Positions 8,410 through 17,056 of a stretch of 64,000 nt of DNA are shown in pieces. Location: the NCBI RefSeq assembly GCF_008000815.1, contig NZ_CP042806.1:1488001-1552000 (forward strand), read 5' to 3'. Source of the stretch: Terriglobus albidus. Lineage in GTDB: Bacteria > Acidobacteriota > Terriglobia > Terriglobales > Acidobacteriaceae. Under the pieces are notes generated by a model, which worked only from the letters and a program-made list of their open reading frames with translations, did no database searches and was not told where the DNA came from. Position numbers and translations under genes: made by a program. How positions within the stretch are numbered: the stretch's first letter is position 1; the number at the start of each line of letters is the position of its first letter.

Positions 8410-9501
8410 GTGGCTAACGAAGAGGTTATTAAGATCACACGCTTCGCATGGAACGAAGCCGAGCCGCTCCATGCGCTGATCTGTCTGCCGGCCGTCCTGC
8501 TTGTCATGGCGGTTGGCATCCTGATCGACCAACAGAGCTGGGCCGCCATGGCGGTCGGCGGAGCGATGTGTGTCGGCTTCGGATCGTTCCAGCAGCCGAT
8601 CTTCTATCGCTACGGCCCGATGCTGGCCGCGGCCTTCGGCATCACCATCTCCACGTTTCTAGGGGCGCTCTTCGCCGTCGATAGCTTCGCTCTCGGCTGC
8701 GTCTGCGTCCTGTGGGCTTTTATCTATGGCCTGATGCAGGCGCAGGGAACCGCTGCCTCCTGGGTCGGCGTACAGTGCTGCGTCTACCTCATCATCTCTT
8801 CCGCAGCGCCTGATACGCACGGGCGCGTACTCGGTACCTTTCATCAGGCGGCACTGCGTGGAGTCGCCACCTTAGTCGGCGCTGCACTGGAATTTTTCGC
8901 CATCCTTTACTTCTGGCGGTTTGTTCCGCGCATTACTGCCAACCTCACCGACCCGCACTTCGATCCGCGGAAGTTTCGCGTGAACTATCTGTTCTCGCAC
9001 ATCACACCACGCAGCATCTATTTCCACTTTGCAGTGCGTCTTGCGGTCACCATTGCGATTGCGGTGATGCTCTATCGGGTCTGGTGGCCTCTGCCTAACG
9101 GTTACTGGATCGCCATGACCGCCATCCTTGTGGTGAAGCCGGAGTTCTATCTCACGACGGAGCGCACGATCCTTCGCCTGCTCGGCACCTACCTCGGCGC
9201 AGGCGTGGCCACCGTAGTCGCCACACTGCTGAGGCCAAACCTATGGGTGCTGGTTGTCCTGGTGCTGGTCTATCTATGGGTATCCTACGTCTTTATGAAC
9301 GTGAACTACGGCGTCTTCTCGGTAGCGATTACCGGTTACATTGCCTTCCTGTTGGCCTTCAATCATCTGCCGGAAGAGTATGTGCTCCACAATCGCATTC
9401 TGGCCACGACGATAGGCGGTCTACTGGCGCTTGCGATCCACGCCATCTTCCACCTCTTCCGCCGAGCCTGGCCGGCTCCCGAGGACGAACCTGCAGTGTG
9501 A
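8410..9501 (+). CDS. FUSC-family inner-membrane protein
   Basis: Integral membrane protein related to the fusaric acid resistance / aromatic-acid exporter (AaeB, YccS) group. It has about five hydrophobic segments in the first 160 residues (ALICLPAVLLVMAVGILI, AMAVGGAMCVGFG, MLAAAFGITISTFLGALFAV and others). A second membrane block with the family-typical sequence PNGYWIAMTAILVVKPEF starts near residue 230. It has 363 residues, about half the length of classical FUSC exporters; shorter forms are known. It starts with GTG, 30 bases after the GH28 stop, so co-transcription is possible. No outer-membrane or adaptor partner is adjacent, and the substrate is unknown. Confidence 0.75.
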   Translation: MANEEVIKITRFAWNEAEPLHALICLPAVLLVMAVGILIDQQSWAAMAVGGAMCVGFGSFQQPIFYRYGPMLAAAFGITISTFLGALFAVDSFALGCVCVLWAFIYGLMQAQGTAASWVGVQCCVYLIISSAAPDTHGRVLGTFHQAALRGVATLVGAALEFFAILYFWRFVPRITANLTDPHFDPRKFRVNYLFSHITPRSIYFHFAVRLAVTIAIAVMLYRVWWPLPNGYWIAMTAILVVKPEFYLTTERTILRLLGTYLGAGVATVVATLLRPNLWVLVVLVLVYLWVSYVFMNVNYGVFSVAITGYIAFLLAFNHLPEEYVLHNRILATTIGGLLALAIHAIFHLFRRAWPAPEDEPAV

Positions 9502-9535
9502 GCGATATACCTTTACGGCGCCATTCGATTTCAGG

Positions 9536-9683
9536 TTTGTCATTTCGCAGCGACCGAAGGGAGCGGAGAAATCTGCTTTCAGGAAATGACTTCCGGTAAA
9601 CCGATGCGTGGAGAAGATGCTCTCGTCGTTATCACGGTATCGGTAGAACAGCAGATTTCTCCGCTACGCTACGAAATGACAAA
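9536..9683. repeat. Inverted pair of GTCATTTCG-type repeats
   Basis: Bases 9536-9576 (TTTGTCATTTCGCAGCG through GAAATCTGC) and 9651-9683 (reading GCAGATTTCTCCGC through CGAAATGACAAA) are related in inverted orientation, with an 8-base length difference. The stretch 9502-9723 otherwise shows no gene. Confidence 0.6.
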
Positions 9684-9723
9684 CCCAAAAGCGTTCCTGA
9701 CAAGAGCGGCGTACAACGATAAA

Positions 9724-9747
9724 GGCGGGCAAAGATCTTTGCCCGCC
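9724..9747. terminator. Bidirectional hairpin between convergent genes
   Basis: A 24-base perfect palindrome with arms GGCGGGCAAAGA and TCTTTGCCCGCC lies between the FUSC gene and the convergent kdsC gene. No T-run follows, so termination in both directions is inferred from position and stem strength. Confidence 0.6.
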
Positions 9748-9778
9748 CATGCAGTACCTCTTCAACTTTCAACTTCTT

Positions 9779-10372
9779 TCACATTCCACCCTGACCAATA
9801 TCCGCGACTTTGCCTTCGTTGGCCTCATCGAGATAGGTCGCCATTGCCGAAGCAAGCTTGCCCTGTGCCTCAAGAATGAACTCAATCGCATCGCGCCCTG
9901 CGCCATAGCCGGGAAGATTCGCTGTCGTCCAGTGCGCCATCTGCTTCACCTGCGGACGCGCATTGGCCACCGCAATCGCAAAGCCGACGTGGTTCATCAC
10001 CGGAAGATCGATTACGTCGTCCCCAACGTAAGCAACCTCATCCAGCGTGATGCCTTCCTTCGCACAGATCTCCTGTACCGCGCGCATCTTGAAGTGCTGG
10101 CCCTGGTAGACATAGTCGATCTTCAGGTCGCGCATACGCACGGCGACAGTATCCGACTGGCGCTTGGTCACAATCGCTACCTTCAGTCCGGCAGTGCGGC
10201 CGATGGCGATACCCAGGCCGTCATGGGCGGAGAAGCCCTTGGTCTCCACCGCCACCGGCTGGCCGTTGGCGTCTTTACCGGTAGGGATAAACCAGAGGGT
10301 TCCATCCGTCAGGACACCGTCGACGTCGAAGACAAGAATCTTGATACGGGAGGCGCGTTCCGTGGCTGTCAT
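9779..10372 (-). CDS. kdsC: KdsC-type HAD phosphatase (Kdo-8-phosphate phosphatase)
   Basis: HAD-superfamily type C0 phosphatase, predicted to remove phosphate from 3-deoxy-D-manno-octulosonate 8-phosphate on the route to Kdo for lipopolysaccharide. Seen: catalytic motif DVDGVLTDG close to the N-terminus, the VAIVTKRQS segment with the motif-II Thr, K-M-R-A (motif III) and YVGDDVIDLPVM (motif IV acidic residues). Length 197 residues against 170-190 for the family. A small insert with PTGKDANGQPV follows motif I. The ATG at 10372 is preferred because upstream in-frame residues are not family-like. The lipid A/Kdo genes waaA, lpxK and waaC lie about 31 kb away. Related nucleotide-sugar HAD enzymes are an alternative. 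Confidence 0.85.
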   Translation of the reverse strand: MTATERASRIKILVFDVDGVLTDGTLWFIPTGKDANGQPVAVETKGFSAHDGLGIAIGRTAGLKVAIVTKRQSDTVAVRMRDLKIDYVYQGQHFKMRAVQEICAKEGITLDEVAYVGDDVIDLPVMNHVGFAIAVANARPQVKQMAHWTTANLPGYGAGRDAIEFILEAQGKLASAMATYLDEANEGKVADIGQGGM

Positions 10373-10485
10373 CAGAACTGAGGGTATCAGCCCTGTCCTG
10401 AAAACCCGGAAAGCCGGCGCCAAAAGAGGGAAGCTGGTGGAAATCCGCAGGCGAAGGAATTACGAAGAAAGCGCTAGAATGATGC

Positions 10486-13400
10486 ATGGCCACCGCGACC
10501 CTGCTGCCCGAGGAGACCTTTGCCGATCCGGCCATGGAATGGGCGCATCCGGTCGTACGCGAGTGGTTTCTGCGCAGGTTCGGCTCGCCCACGGAACCGC
10601 AGATCGCCGGCTGGCCCGCGATCGTTCGCGGCGAGCCCGTTCTCATCTCCGCACCCACCGGCTCCGGTAAGACACTGGCAGCCTTCCTCGTCTGCATCGA
10701 TGCTTTGCTGCGGCAGGCTATCGAGGGCCGCCTCGATGCCTCGACCCATGTCGTTTATGTCTCGCCTTTGAAGGCTCTGTCTAACGACGTGCAGAAGAAC
10801 CTCGACGGTCCGTTGCGCGAGATTCAGGCGCTCGCTCTTGAGCGCGGCTACCTCTGCCCTGAGATCCGTACCGGCGTTCGCACCGGTGACACACCGGCAA
10901 AGGATCGCGCCGCCATGCTCAAGCGGCCGCCGCACATCCTGGTTACCACGCCGGAGAGCCTGTACATGATGCTCACGGCGCTCAAGGCGCGTGAGAACCT
11001 GCGCCGGATACGCACCGTTATCGTCGACGAAATCCACGCTGTTGCTGACGACAAGCGCGGATCGCATCTCGCTCTTACGCTCGAACGCCTCGACGCTCTG
11101 GTGCGCGGAGAGAACCGCCTCACTGCCGGCGGCATGTTGACCGGTCTGAGTGAGGCTCCGCAGCGTATCGGCCTCAGCGCTACGCAAAATCCCATTGAGC
11201 TGGTTGGCAACTTCCTGGTCGGGGCGGGCGAGCGGCCGGTCACCATCGTGCAGGTTGGGCAGCGGCGTCACCTCAATCTTGCCATTGAGGTTCCCAGTGA
11301 AGAGCTCGGCTCCGTCACCTCAAACCGCATGTGGGATGAGATGTACGACAAGCTCGCGGCTCTGACCGAGACCCATCGTTCCACGCTGGTCTTCGTCAAC
11401 ACGCGTCGCCTGGTCGAGCGTCTTGCCTTCAATCTTGCCGAACGTCTTGGGGCAGAGAATGTTGCCGCCCATCACGGCTCTCTCTCGCGGGCCCTGCGGC
11501 TTGATGCCGAACAGAAGCTTAAGAACGGGGAGATCAAGATTCTGATCGCCACGGCATCGCTTGAGCTCGGCATCGACATCGGCGACGTCGACCTCGTCTG
11601 CCAGATCGCGACCACGCGGGCAGTTGCTGTAGCCATGCAGCGTGTCGGACGTGCCGGTCACTGGCGCGGAGCTATTCCCAAGGGACGCTTCTTCGCTACC
11701 ACCCGCGATGACATGATGGAGCAGGCTGCGCTCATCCGTGCGATGCGCTCCGGCGATCTCGACAAGCTGGAGATTCCGCCTGCTCCCAAAGATGTGTTGA
11801 TGCAGCAGATCGTTGCCGCCGTCGGGGCCGAGCCCTGGCGCGAAGACGATCTCTTCGCTGTCTTCAAACGCGCCTGGCCATACCGTGATCTCGATCGCGC
11901 CACCTTCGACGAACTGATCGCATTGCTGCATCAGGGCATCGAGTCCTCACGCGGCCGCTACGGCGCTTACCTTATGCGCGACGGTGTCCGCGGAGAGCTC
12001 CACGCCCGCCGCGGCGCCCGCATGACCGCTATCGGCAACGGCGGAGCTATCCCCGACGTCGCGCAGTACGCCGTCATGCTGCAGCCGGAGAACGTGCAGA
12101 TAGCCACACTCGATGAGCACTTCGCTGTCGACTCCAGCCCCGGCGATGTCGTGCTGCTTGGCAATACAAGCTGGCGTATCCAACGAGTCGAAGCCGAAGG
12201 CCGCGTTCTTGTCGAAGACGCGCAAGGCGCTCCGCCAACGCTGCCTTTCTGGGAGGGCGAAGCGCCGCAACGCACCGATGTCCTCAGTGAAGGCGTCGGT
12301 AAACTTCGCCAGGAGATCGCCGAGCTTGTGCCCGATGTTCTTCCCGGCCTCGCCGCAGGCTCACATCCGCAGGCCATGGCTGCCGCTGAGTGGCTGCAGC
12401 AGGAGTGCGGCCTCTGTCCCGGCGGAGCAACACAGCTCGTCCGCTACGTCGTCGAAGGCAAAGCTGTCCTCGGCGCTGTGCCTACACGGCAGAGCATCAT
12501 TGCGGAGCGCTTCTTCGATGAAGGCGGAGGCATGCAGCTCATCCTCCACGCTCCCTTCGGCGGACGCATCAATAAGGCATGGGGTCTGGCTCTGCGCAAA
12601 CGCTTCTGTCGCGGCTTCAACTTTGAGCTGCAGGCAGCCGCCACCGACAACGGCATCAACATCTGCCTCGCCGAACAGCACAGCTTTCCGCTCGCCGATG
12701 TCTTCCACTTCCTTACTGTCGAGACCGCAAAGGAGCTCCTCGAGCAGGCATCGCTGGCTTCTCCTATCTTCAAAGCGCGCTGGCGCTGGGCCGCAAGCCG
12801 TTCGCTGCAACTGCTGCGGTTTGTAAAAGGAAAGCGGGTCGCTCCGCAGATTCAGCGCACGCGCTCGGAAGATCTGCTCGCCAGTGTCTTTCCGCAGGCT
12901 GCCGCATGCTTTGAGAACATCGAAGGCGATATTCAGATTCCCGATCATCCTCTTGTTGGCGAGGTGATGCAGGACGTACTGCATGAGGCAATGGACCTCG
13001 ACGGGTTGGTGCAGCTGTTGCAGGGCATCGCCAACGGCAGTATTCAGTGTCTCGCCGTCGATACGCCCGTACCCTCACAGTTCGCGCACGAGCTCATCAA
13101 TGCCATGCCTTATGCCTTCCTCGATGAGGCCGGCCTGGAAGAGCGCCGTGCTCGCGCTGTCTCACTGCGCCGCGGCATTCCCGATGCAGTGCTTGCCGAA
13201 GAAGGCAAGCTCGATCCCGCCGCCATCGCCGAGGTCCGCAAAGAGTGCTGGCCTGATATCCGCGACTCGCACGAATTGCACGACCTGCTCTTCGCGCTCA
13301 TGGCTCTTCCCGTCGATGCCATGGCCGCATGGGATGCGCGTCACTGGCCCGGCTTCTTCGACACGCTTGCCATGCAGGGCCGTGTCAAACAGCTTCGTCT

Positions 13401-14871
13401 CGCAGACCGCGAATGCTGGATCGCCGTTGAACGGTTGCCCATGGTCGAAGCTCTCTGGTCCTGTACACCGCCTGCAGAAGCCGCCGAGGCCTTGAAGCTT
13501 CTGCTGCAGGGCTGGATGCAGATCCTCGGCCCAGCCACCGCACGCTGCATTGCCGACACCTTCGGCCTCGACGCCAATGCCGTCTTTGCGCAGATGGTGT
13601 TGATGGAGTCGCAAGGCGTCATCCTGCGTGGCGTCTTTGAGAACGGGCGCTCTGTACAGAGCGATCTCGATATTGAATGGTGCGAGCGCCGCCTGCTGCA
13701 GCGCATTCACCGCAACACTGTCGGTTCGCTGCGCCGCGCCGTCGAGCCGGTCAGCCAGGCCGTCTACATGCGCTGGCTCCTCGAATGGCAGCACCTCACC
13801 GGAACCAAACTCGCTGGGGAAGAAGGACTGCTCTCGGCACTCGAACAGCTCGAAGGGTTTGAAGCTCCAGCTATCGAGTGGGAGCGCACCTTGCTTCCTG
13901 CGCGTGTCGCCAACTACGACCCTCGCTGGCTCGATCATCTTTGCCTCTCCGGAGTCGTCGGCTGGGGCCGCGTCTCTCCGCATCCCGCTTGGGCCGATGG
14001 CACAGCGCCCCGCCGTGTCATCCCCACCAATATGGCGCCCATCACGTTCTATCTGCGAGAGACCGCCGACTGGCTGGGATGGGCGCTGGAACAGAAGCAG
14101 GTGGATGAGCCCAAGCTTGCCGTAGCTCTCAGCGAAGAGGCCAATCGCGTGCGCAATCTTCTGCGCGAGCGTGGCGCCTGCTTCGCCGCTGATATTCAGC
14201 GCATTCTTCTGCTGAGCAAGCAGCAGACGCAGATGGCTCTGTGGGAGCTGGCTACCGCCGGCCTCGCCTCGGCCGATGGATGGGACCAGCTCCGCGTGAT
14301 GATGGATCCAAAGAAGAAGCCCGCCGTCATGGAGGCGGGACGCCGCGGCGTTCGCTCGCATGCGGGCCGCTGGAGCCTATTGATCGAAGACTCCTCCGCA
14401 ATTCCCGAGACAGCCATCGAGCGCGCCCGCCGCGTCGATGCGGCTCACGAGTCCGCCGCACGCATGCTGCTGGCACGTTATGGCGTCATCTTCCGCGAGC
14501 TCCTCGCCCGCGAATCTAACGCTCCGAAGTGGCGCGATCTCGTCGGCATGCTGCGCCGCATGGAAGCCCGTGGGGAGATCCGCGGTGGCCGCTTTGTTAT
14601 CGGCGTCGGTGGCGAACAGTTCGCGCTTCCAGAAGCCGTTGACTCGCTGCGGCAGATGAAGAACCGTCCCGCCGACGATCGTGAGGTGGTTGTGGCCGGT
14701 GCCGATCCCATGAATCTTATCGGCGTGGTCCTTCCGGGAGATCGAGTTGCCGCCATGCCGCGCAACGTCGTCCGCTACCGCAACGGCCTCTGTGAGAATG
14801 CAGAGGAGATCAACTCACCAATCACGGAACCTCCTATGCAAACCACAGCTCCTCCCGCCAGTCTCTTTTAG
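10486..14871 (+). CDS. lhr: Lhr-type large ATP-dependent helicase
   Basis: Superfamily 2 helicase of the long Lhr group, acting in DNA repair; 1461 residues is the usual full length. Seen: Q-motif region PTEPQIAGWPAIVRG, Walker A APTGSGKT (56-63), VSPLKAL motif Ia, TTPESLY motif Ib, VIVDEIHAV (about 179-187), GLSATQ motif III, VFVNTRRLVERL, and QRVGRAGHW motif VI (near residue 390). The core is followed by the winged-helix domain and the long Lhr-specific C-terminal domains. The start codon is ATG at 10486, 113 bases from the divergent kdsC. A 399-codon antisense frame inside it is a composition artefact. There are no obvious frameshifts or missing motifs. Confidence 0.93.
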   Translation: MATATLLPEETFADPAMEWAHPVVREWFLRRFGSPTEPQIAGWPAIVRGEPVLISAPTGSGKTLAAFLVCIDALLRQAIEGRLDASTHVVYVSPLKALSNDVQKNLDGPLREIQALALERGYLCPEIRTGVRTGDTPAKDRAAMLKRPPHILVTTPESLYMMLTALKARENLRRIRTVIVDEIHAVADDKRGSHLALTLERLDALVRGENRLTAGGMLTGLSEAPQRIGLSATQNPIELVGNFLVGAGERPVTIVQVGQRRHLNLAIEVPSEELGSVTSNRMWDEMYDKLAALTETHRSTLVFVNTRRLVERLAFNLAERLGAENVAAHHGSLSRALRLDAEQKLKNGEIKILIATASLELGIDIGDVDLVCQIATTRAVAVAMQRVGRAGHWRGAIPKGRFFATTRDDMMEQAALIRAMRSGDLDKLEIPPAPKDVLMQQIVAAVGAEPWREDDLFAVFKRAWPYRDLDRATFDELIALLHQGIESSRGRYGAYLMRDGVRGELHARRGARMTAIGNGGAIPDVAQYAVMLQPENVQIATLDEHFAVDSSPGDVVLLGNTSWRIQRVEAEGRVLVEDAQGAPPTLPFWEGEAPQRTDVLSEGVGKLRQEIAELVPDVLPGLAAGSHPQAMAAAEWLQQECGLCPGGATQLVRYVVEGKAVLGAVPTRQSIIAERFFDEGGGMQLILHAPFGGRINKAWGLALRKRFCRGFNFELQAAATDNGINICLAEQHSFPLADVFHFLTVETAKELLEQASLASPIFKARWRWAASRSLQLLRFVKGKRVAPQIQRTRSEDLLASVFPQAAACFENIEGDIQIPDHPLVGEVMQDVLHEAMDLDGLVQLLQGIANGSIQCLAVDTPVPSQFAHELINAMPYAFLDEAGLEERRARAVSLRRGIPDAVLAEEGKLDPAAIAEVRKECWPDIRDSHELHDLLFALMALPVDAMAAWDARHWPGFFDTLAMQGRVKQLRLADRECWIAVERLPMVEALWSCTPPAEAAEALKLLLQGWMQILGPATARCIADTFGLDANAVFAQMVLMESQGVILRGVFENGRSVQSDLDIEWCERRLLQRIHRNTVGSLRRAVEPVSQAVYMRWLLEWQHLTGTKLAGEEGLLSALEQLEGFEAPAIEWERTLLPARVANYDPRWLDHLCLSGVVGWGRVSPHPAWADGTAPRRVIPTNMAPITFYLRETADWLGWALEQKQVDEPKLAVALSEEANRVRNLLRERGACFAADIQRILLLSKQQTQMALWELATAGLASADGWDQLRVMMDPKKKPAVMEAGRRGVRSHAGRWSLLIEDSSAIPETAIERARRVDAAHESAARMLLARYGVIFRELLARESNAPKWRDLVGMLRRMEARGEIRGGRFVIGVGGEQFALPEAVDSLRQMKNRPADDREVVVAGADPMNLIGVVLPGDRVAAMPRNVVRYRNGLCENAEEINSPITEPPMQTTAPPASLF

Positions 14872-15030
14872 ATTGCATCGGCAAATCCGAGATAGAGCAT
14901 GTATGGGTACCCCGTCCATTGCTAATCACCCCAGCGAACAATCTCGCCGGGGACCCCGATACGCAATGGGTGCGATCTTCAGGATCCGGTTTCAGGCTCG
15001 ATTCTCGACCATATCTTGATCGTTAACTAT

Positions 15031-15059
15031 GGAAGGCGATGGAGTGTCCATCGCCTTCC
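15031..15059. terminator. Strong hairpin downstream of lhr
   Basis: A 13-bp perfect stem (GGAAGGCGATGGA / TCCATCGCCTTCC) with a GTG loop lies 160 bases past the lhr stop. It has no T-run. A TATAAT hexamer (15069-15074) starts 10 bases later and could serve as the -10 for the following gene. The stretch 14872-15030 shows nothing recognisable. Confidence 0.5.
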
Positions 15060-15087
15060 TCAACTCGTTATAATCCCCGCGAAAGCA

Positions 15088-15252
15088 ATGGATACGCCAC
15101 AACCATCTCCGCCAGACGAACTGAAACCCGGCGACTTCTATTACGAGGGTGAATATCTCGTCTTCACGGCACAGTACCTGCTACGCCGTGGCTACTGTTG
15201 TAACAACGGCTGCAGGCACTGTCCGTATCGCGAGATTGACTACGAAGACTAG
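15088..15252 (+). CDS. Small Cys-rich DUF5522-type protein
   Basis: A 54-residue protein with the sequence FYYEGEYLVFTAQYLLRRGY followed by a Cys/His cluster CCNNGCRHCPY. The C-C-x3-C-x2-H-C spacing suggests a metal-binding knuckle (zinc or iron-sulfur). The pattern matches what I recall of DUF5522, a family of unknown function. The start at 15088 is chosen because conserved residues begin just after it and a TATAAT lies 14-19 bases upstream; residues in the longer frame run through the lhr-side hairpin. It stands alone between lhr and a convergent TPR gene. Confidence 0.75.
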   Translation: MDTPQPSPPDELKPGDFYYEGEYLVFTAQYLLRRGYCCNNGCRHCPYREIDYED

Positions 15253-15364
15253 AGCATTTTTCCTCTAGGTGTAGCGCAGGGCATGTGCACCTATGGGCGT
15301 TTTCCTTAATGAAAACGCCGCTGCACGCCATTTCCGGGATACCCAGCAACAGGAAAAATACTCT
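15251..15364. repeat. 114-bp nested palindromic element
   Basis: The ends AGAGCATTTTTCCT (15251-15264) and AGGAAAAATACTCT (15351-15364) are inverted repeats with one mismatch. Inside is a 9-bp stem (GGCGTTTTC / GAAAACGCC, 15296-15319). The left end overlaps the stop codon of the DUF5522 gene and the right end lies 6 bases before the end of the convergent TPR gene. It may act as a two-way terminator or be a small mobile repeat. Confidence 0.55.
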
Positions 15365-15370
15365 AGTGTC

Positions 15371-16270
15371 CTAATGTGCCGGCTGTGGCGGAATCGCGGA
15401 CGCCGGAGTCGGAACCGAAGCCGGGCTCTCAATTGCCATCAGGAAGGCGCGCGTGTCGCGAATCAATAGCGCCAGTTGCGGATCCTTCAGGTACTTGCGG
15501 AAGACCGCATCGTCTTTGACGGCGTTGCTCACATCCATGCCGCCTTCGGCTGCCTTCGCCAGGTAACGGTACATCGTCTGGGTCTCGCCGCTACGGGCAT
15601 AGACACGCGCCAGCTCAAAGCAGAAGCGGGCACGATCGTTGGCCGAGATCACATGAGTCGCAATACCGCCGGAAGCGCGATGTTCGTACATCTGCGGGTC
15701 AAGCGTGAGTGCGATCTGGAACTCCTTCTGGGCCGACTCCATGTCCTTCTGGCTGAAGTAAGACGCTGCCAGGTTGGCGTGGAAGACCGCGGACTTCTTA
15801 TCGAGCTTGATCGCCTTCTTGTACTCGCCGATCGAGTTGCCGAAGTGCTGCTCCAGATAGTCCACCGTACCCAGGTTGTTCCAGGCCTCGGCGTACTTCT
15901 TGTTGATCTTCGTTGAAAGTACAAAGCTTTGGCGTGCGGAGCGGTTGTCGTTCATCTCCAACTGGATCAGTCCGATCTTGTTGGTCAATCTTGCCTTGTC
16001 GCCGCCGCGCTCCAGCGCATAGCGGTAATAGTCCATGGCATCCAGCGGATACCGGCGCGCACGCAGAATATCGCCGGCAACCTCCAGCTTTTCATGGGGC
16101 GCGAGCTTCGGGTCGGGCAGGTGCAGGGAAATCTGGTGCCACTCTTCGGTCTCATGCATCCGTACATCGGTGGCCACCCGGCCGTCTGGGTTAGAAGCAC
16201 GCTGAGCCGTGACCGCGCATGGGGCGGTGAGGCACAGCATCATCAGAAATGAAACAGAGTGTACGCGCAT
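15371..16270 (-). CDS. Secreted tetratricopeptide-repeat protein
   Basis: A 299-residue exported protein. Residues 1-24 (MRVHSVSFLMMLCLTAPCAV then TAQR) form a signal peptide. From about residue 60 several TPR-like helical pairs are seen, such as YAEAWNNLGTVDYLEQHFGN and SAVFHANLAASYFSQKDMES. TPR proteins act as protein-binding scaffolds; no enzyme signature is present. The ATG at 16270 is chosen because GGGAGGTG lies 6 bases upstream and the signal peptide begins there. The C-terminus is Pro/Ala rich. The 280 bases upstream to the marR gene contain no recognisable feature. Confidence 0.8.
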   Translation of the reverse strand: MRVHSVSFLMMLCLTAPCAVTAQRASNPDGRVATDVRMHETEEWHQISLHLPDPKLAPHEKLEVAGDILRARRYPLDAMDYYRYALERGGDKARLTNKIGLIQLEMNDNRSARQSFVLSTKINKKYAEAWNNLGTVDYLEQHFGNSIGEYKKAIKLDKKSAVFHANLAASYFSQKDMESAQKEFQIALTLDPQMYEHRASGGIATHVISANDRARFCFELARVYARSGETQTMYRYLAKAAEGGMDVSNAVKDDAVFRKYLKDPQLALLIRDTRAFLMAIESPASVPTPASAIPPQPAH

Positions 16271-16550
16271 AGGCGCACCTCCCAATCGTGTGCCTGCGAT
16301 TATTGCGCGCAGGTACAGGCGCGTCAATCAAGCAATGAAAAAGTTACAAACCGATAAATGTTCCAGTACCGCTTTGGAAAACGCAAGATTCCTCAATGGG
16401 TTACGGCCCTCCCGCGGACCTCTCCCGGTGGCCGCGAACGCGTCCATGAGGTGTCTTTCGGTTTGTCTTCCGCCTTATAAGCGGAGGAGTCTGCTTTCCC
16501 TTGTGTTGCCTCTCAGCGCTCCTTCGAATTGCTTCTACTGGCCGTAATCC

Positions 16551-17009
16551 TTACCGCGAAATCGCCATCAATCCACTCCGCAGATCTGCCGCCGATTCCA
16601 CCATCTTCTCCAGCTCCTCATGTGCCTGTGTCCATAGGGGAAGCGCGGCCTGCAGCGCGGCATGTCCCTCTGCCGTCAGGCTCAGCAAGCGTGACCTTCG
16701 GTCGTTCGGGTTAGCTTCATTGCGCAACAAACCCCGGCGTTCCAGCGGTTTCAATGCCGCCGTCAGCGTGGTCCGGTCCATTGCCAGCAGATTTGCGACC
16801 GAGGCCATCGGCGCCGGCTGAGGACGGTTCAACGACATCAGCAGCGAAAACTGTCCATTGGTCAGCCCGGCAGGCTTCAGGATCGCGTCGAACCGCCGCG
16901 CCAGAGCTCGCGCGGCCCGCTGAACATGCAGGCACAGGCAGGTATCGCGGACGTGAATCGTCGTCTCAAAGGGAACCGGGGATGGATCGGCGTTTGACAC
17001 TGCAATCAT
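16551..17009 (-). CDS. MarR-family transcriptional regulator
   Basis: A 152-residue winged-helix regulator, predicted to bind DNA as a dimer and to respond to a small ligand or oxidant. Seen: LTNGQFSLLMSLNRPQPAPM, SVANLLAMDRTTLTAALKPLERRGLL (recognition helix) and NDRRSRLLSLTAEG (wing), the standard MarR pattern. It is divergent from a DUF899 and VOC gene pair. A perfect 18-base palindrome abuts its start codon, so autorepression and control of the divergent pair are likely (inference). Confidence 0.92.
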   Translation of the reverse strand: MIAVSNADPSPVPFETTIHVRDTCLCLHVQRAARALARRFDAILKPAGLTNGQFSLLMSLNRPQPAPMASVANLLAMDRTTLTAALKPLERRGLLRNEANPNDRRSRLLSLTAEGHAALQAALPLWTQAHEELEKMVESAADLRSGLMAISR

Positions 17010-17027
17010 TATGTTGATATCAACATA
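17010..17027. promoter_or_regulatory. Probable MarR operator
   Basis: TATGTTGATATCAACATA is a perfect 18-base palindrome. It sits directly upstream of the marR start codon and 29 bases before the divergent DUF899 start. The TTGATATCAA core is like known MarR-family half-sites. A strong GGAGG ribosome site for the DUF899 gene follows at 17040-17044. Confidence 0.75.
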
Positions 17028-17056
17028 TCGAAGTCAAGAAGGAGGTTATTCCCGTC

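Noticed and set aside
13162-14361. A 399-codon antisense frame within lhr
   Set aside because: Shadow of a GC-rich gene; the lhr frame on the plus strand has clear helicase motifs and a full-length fit.
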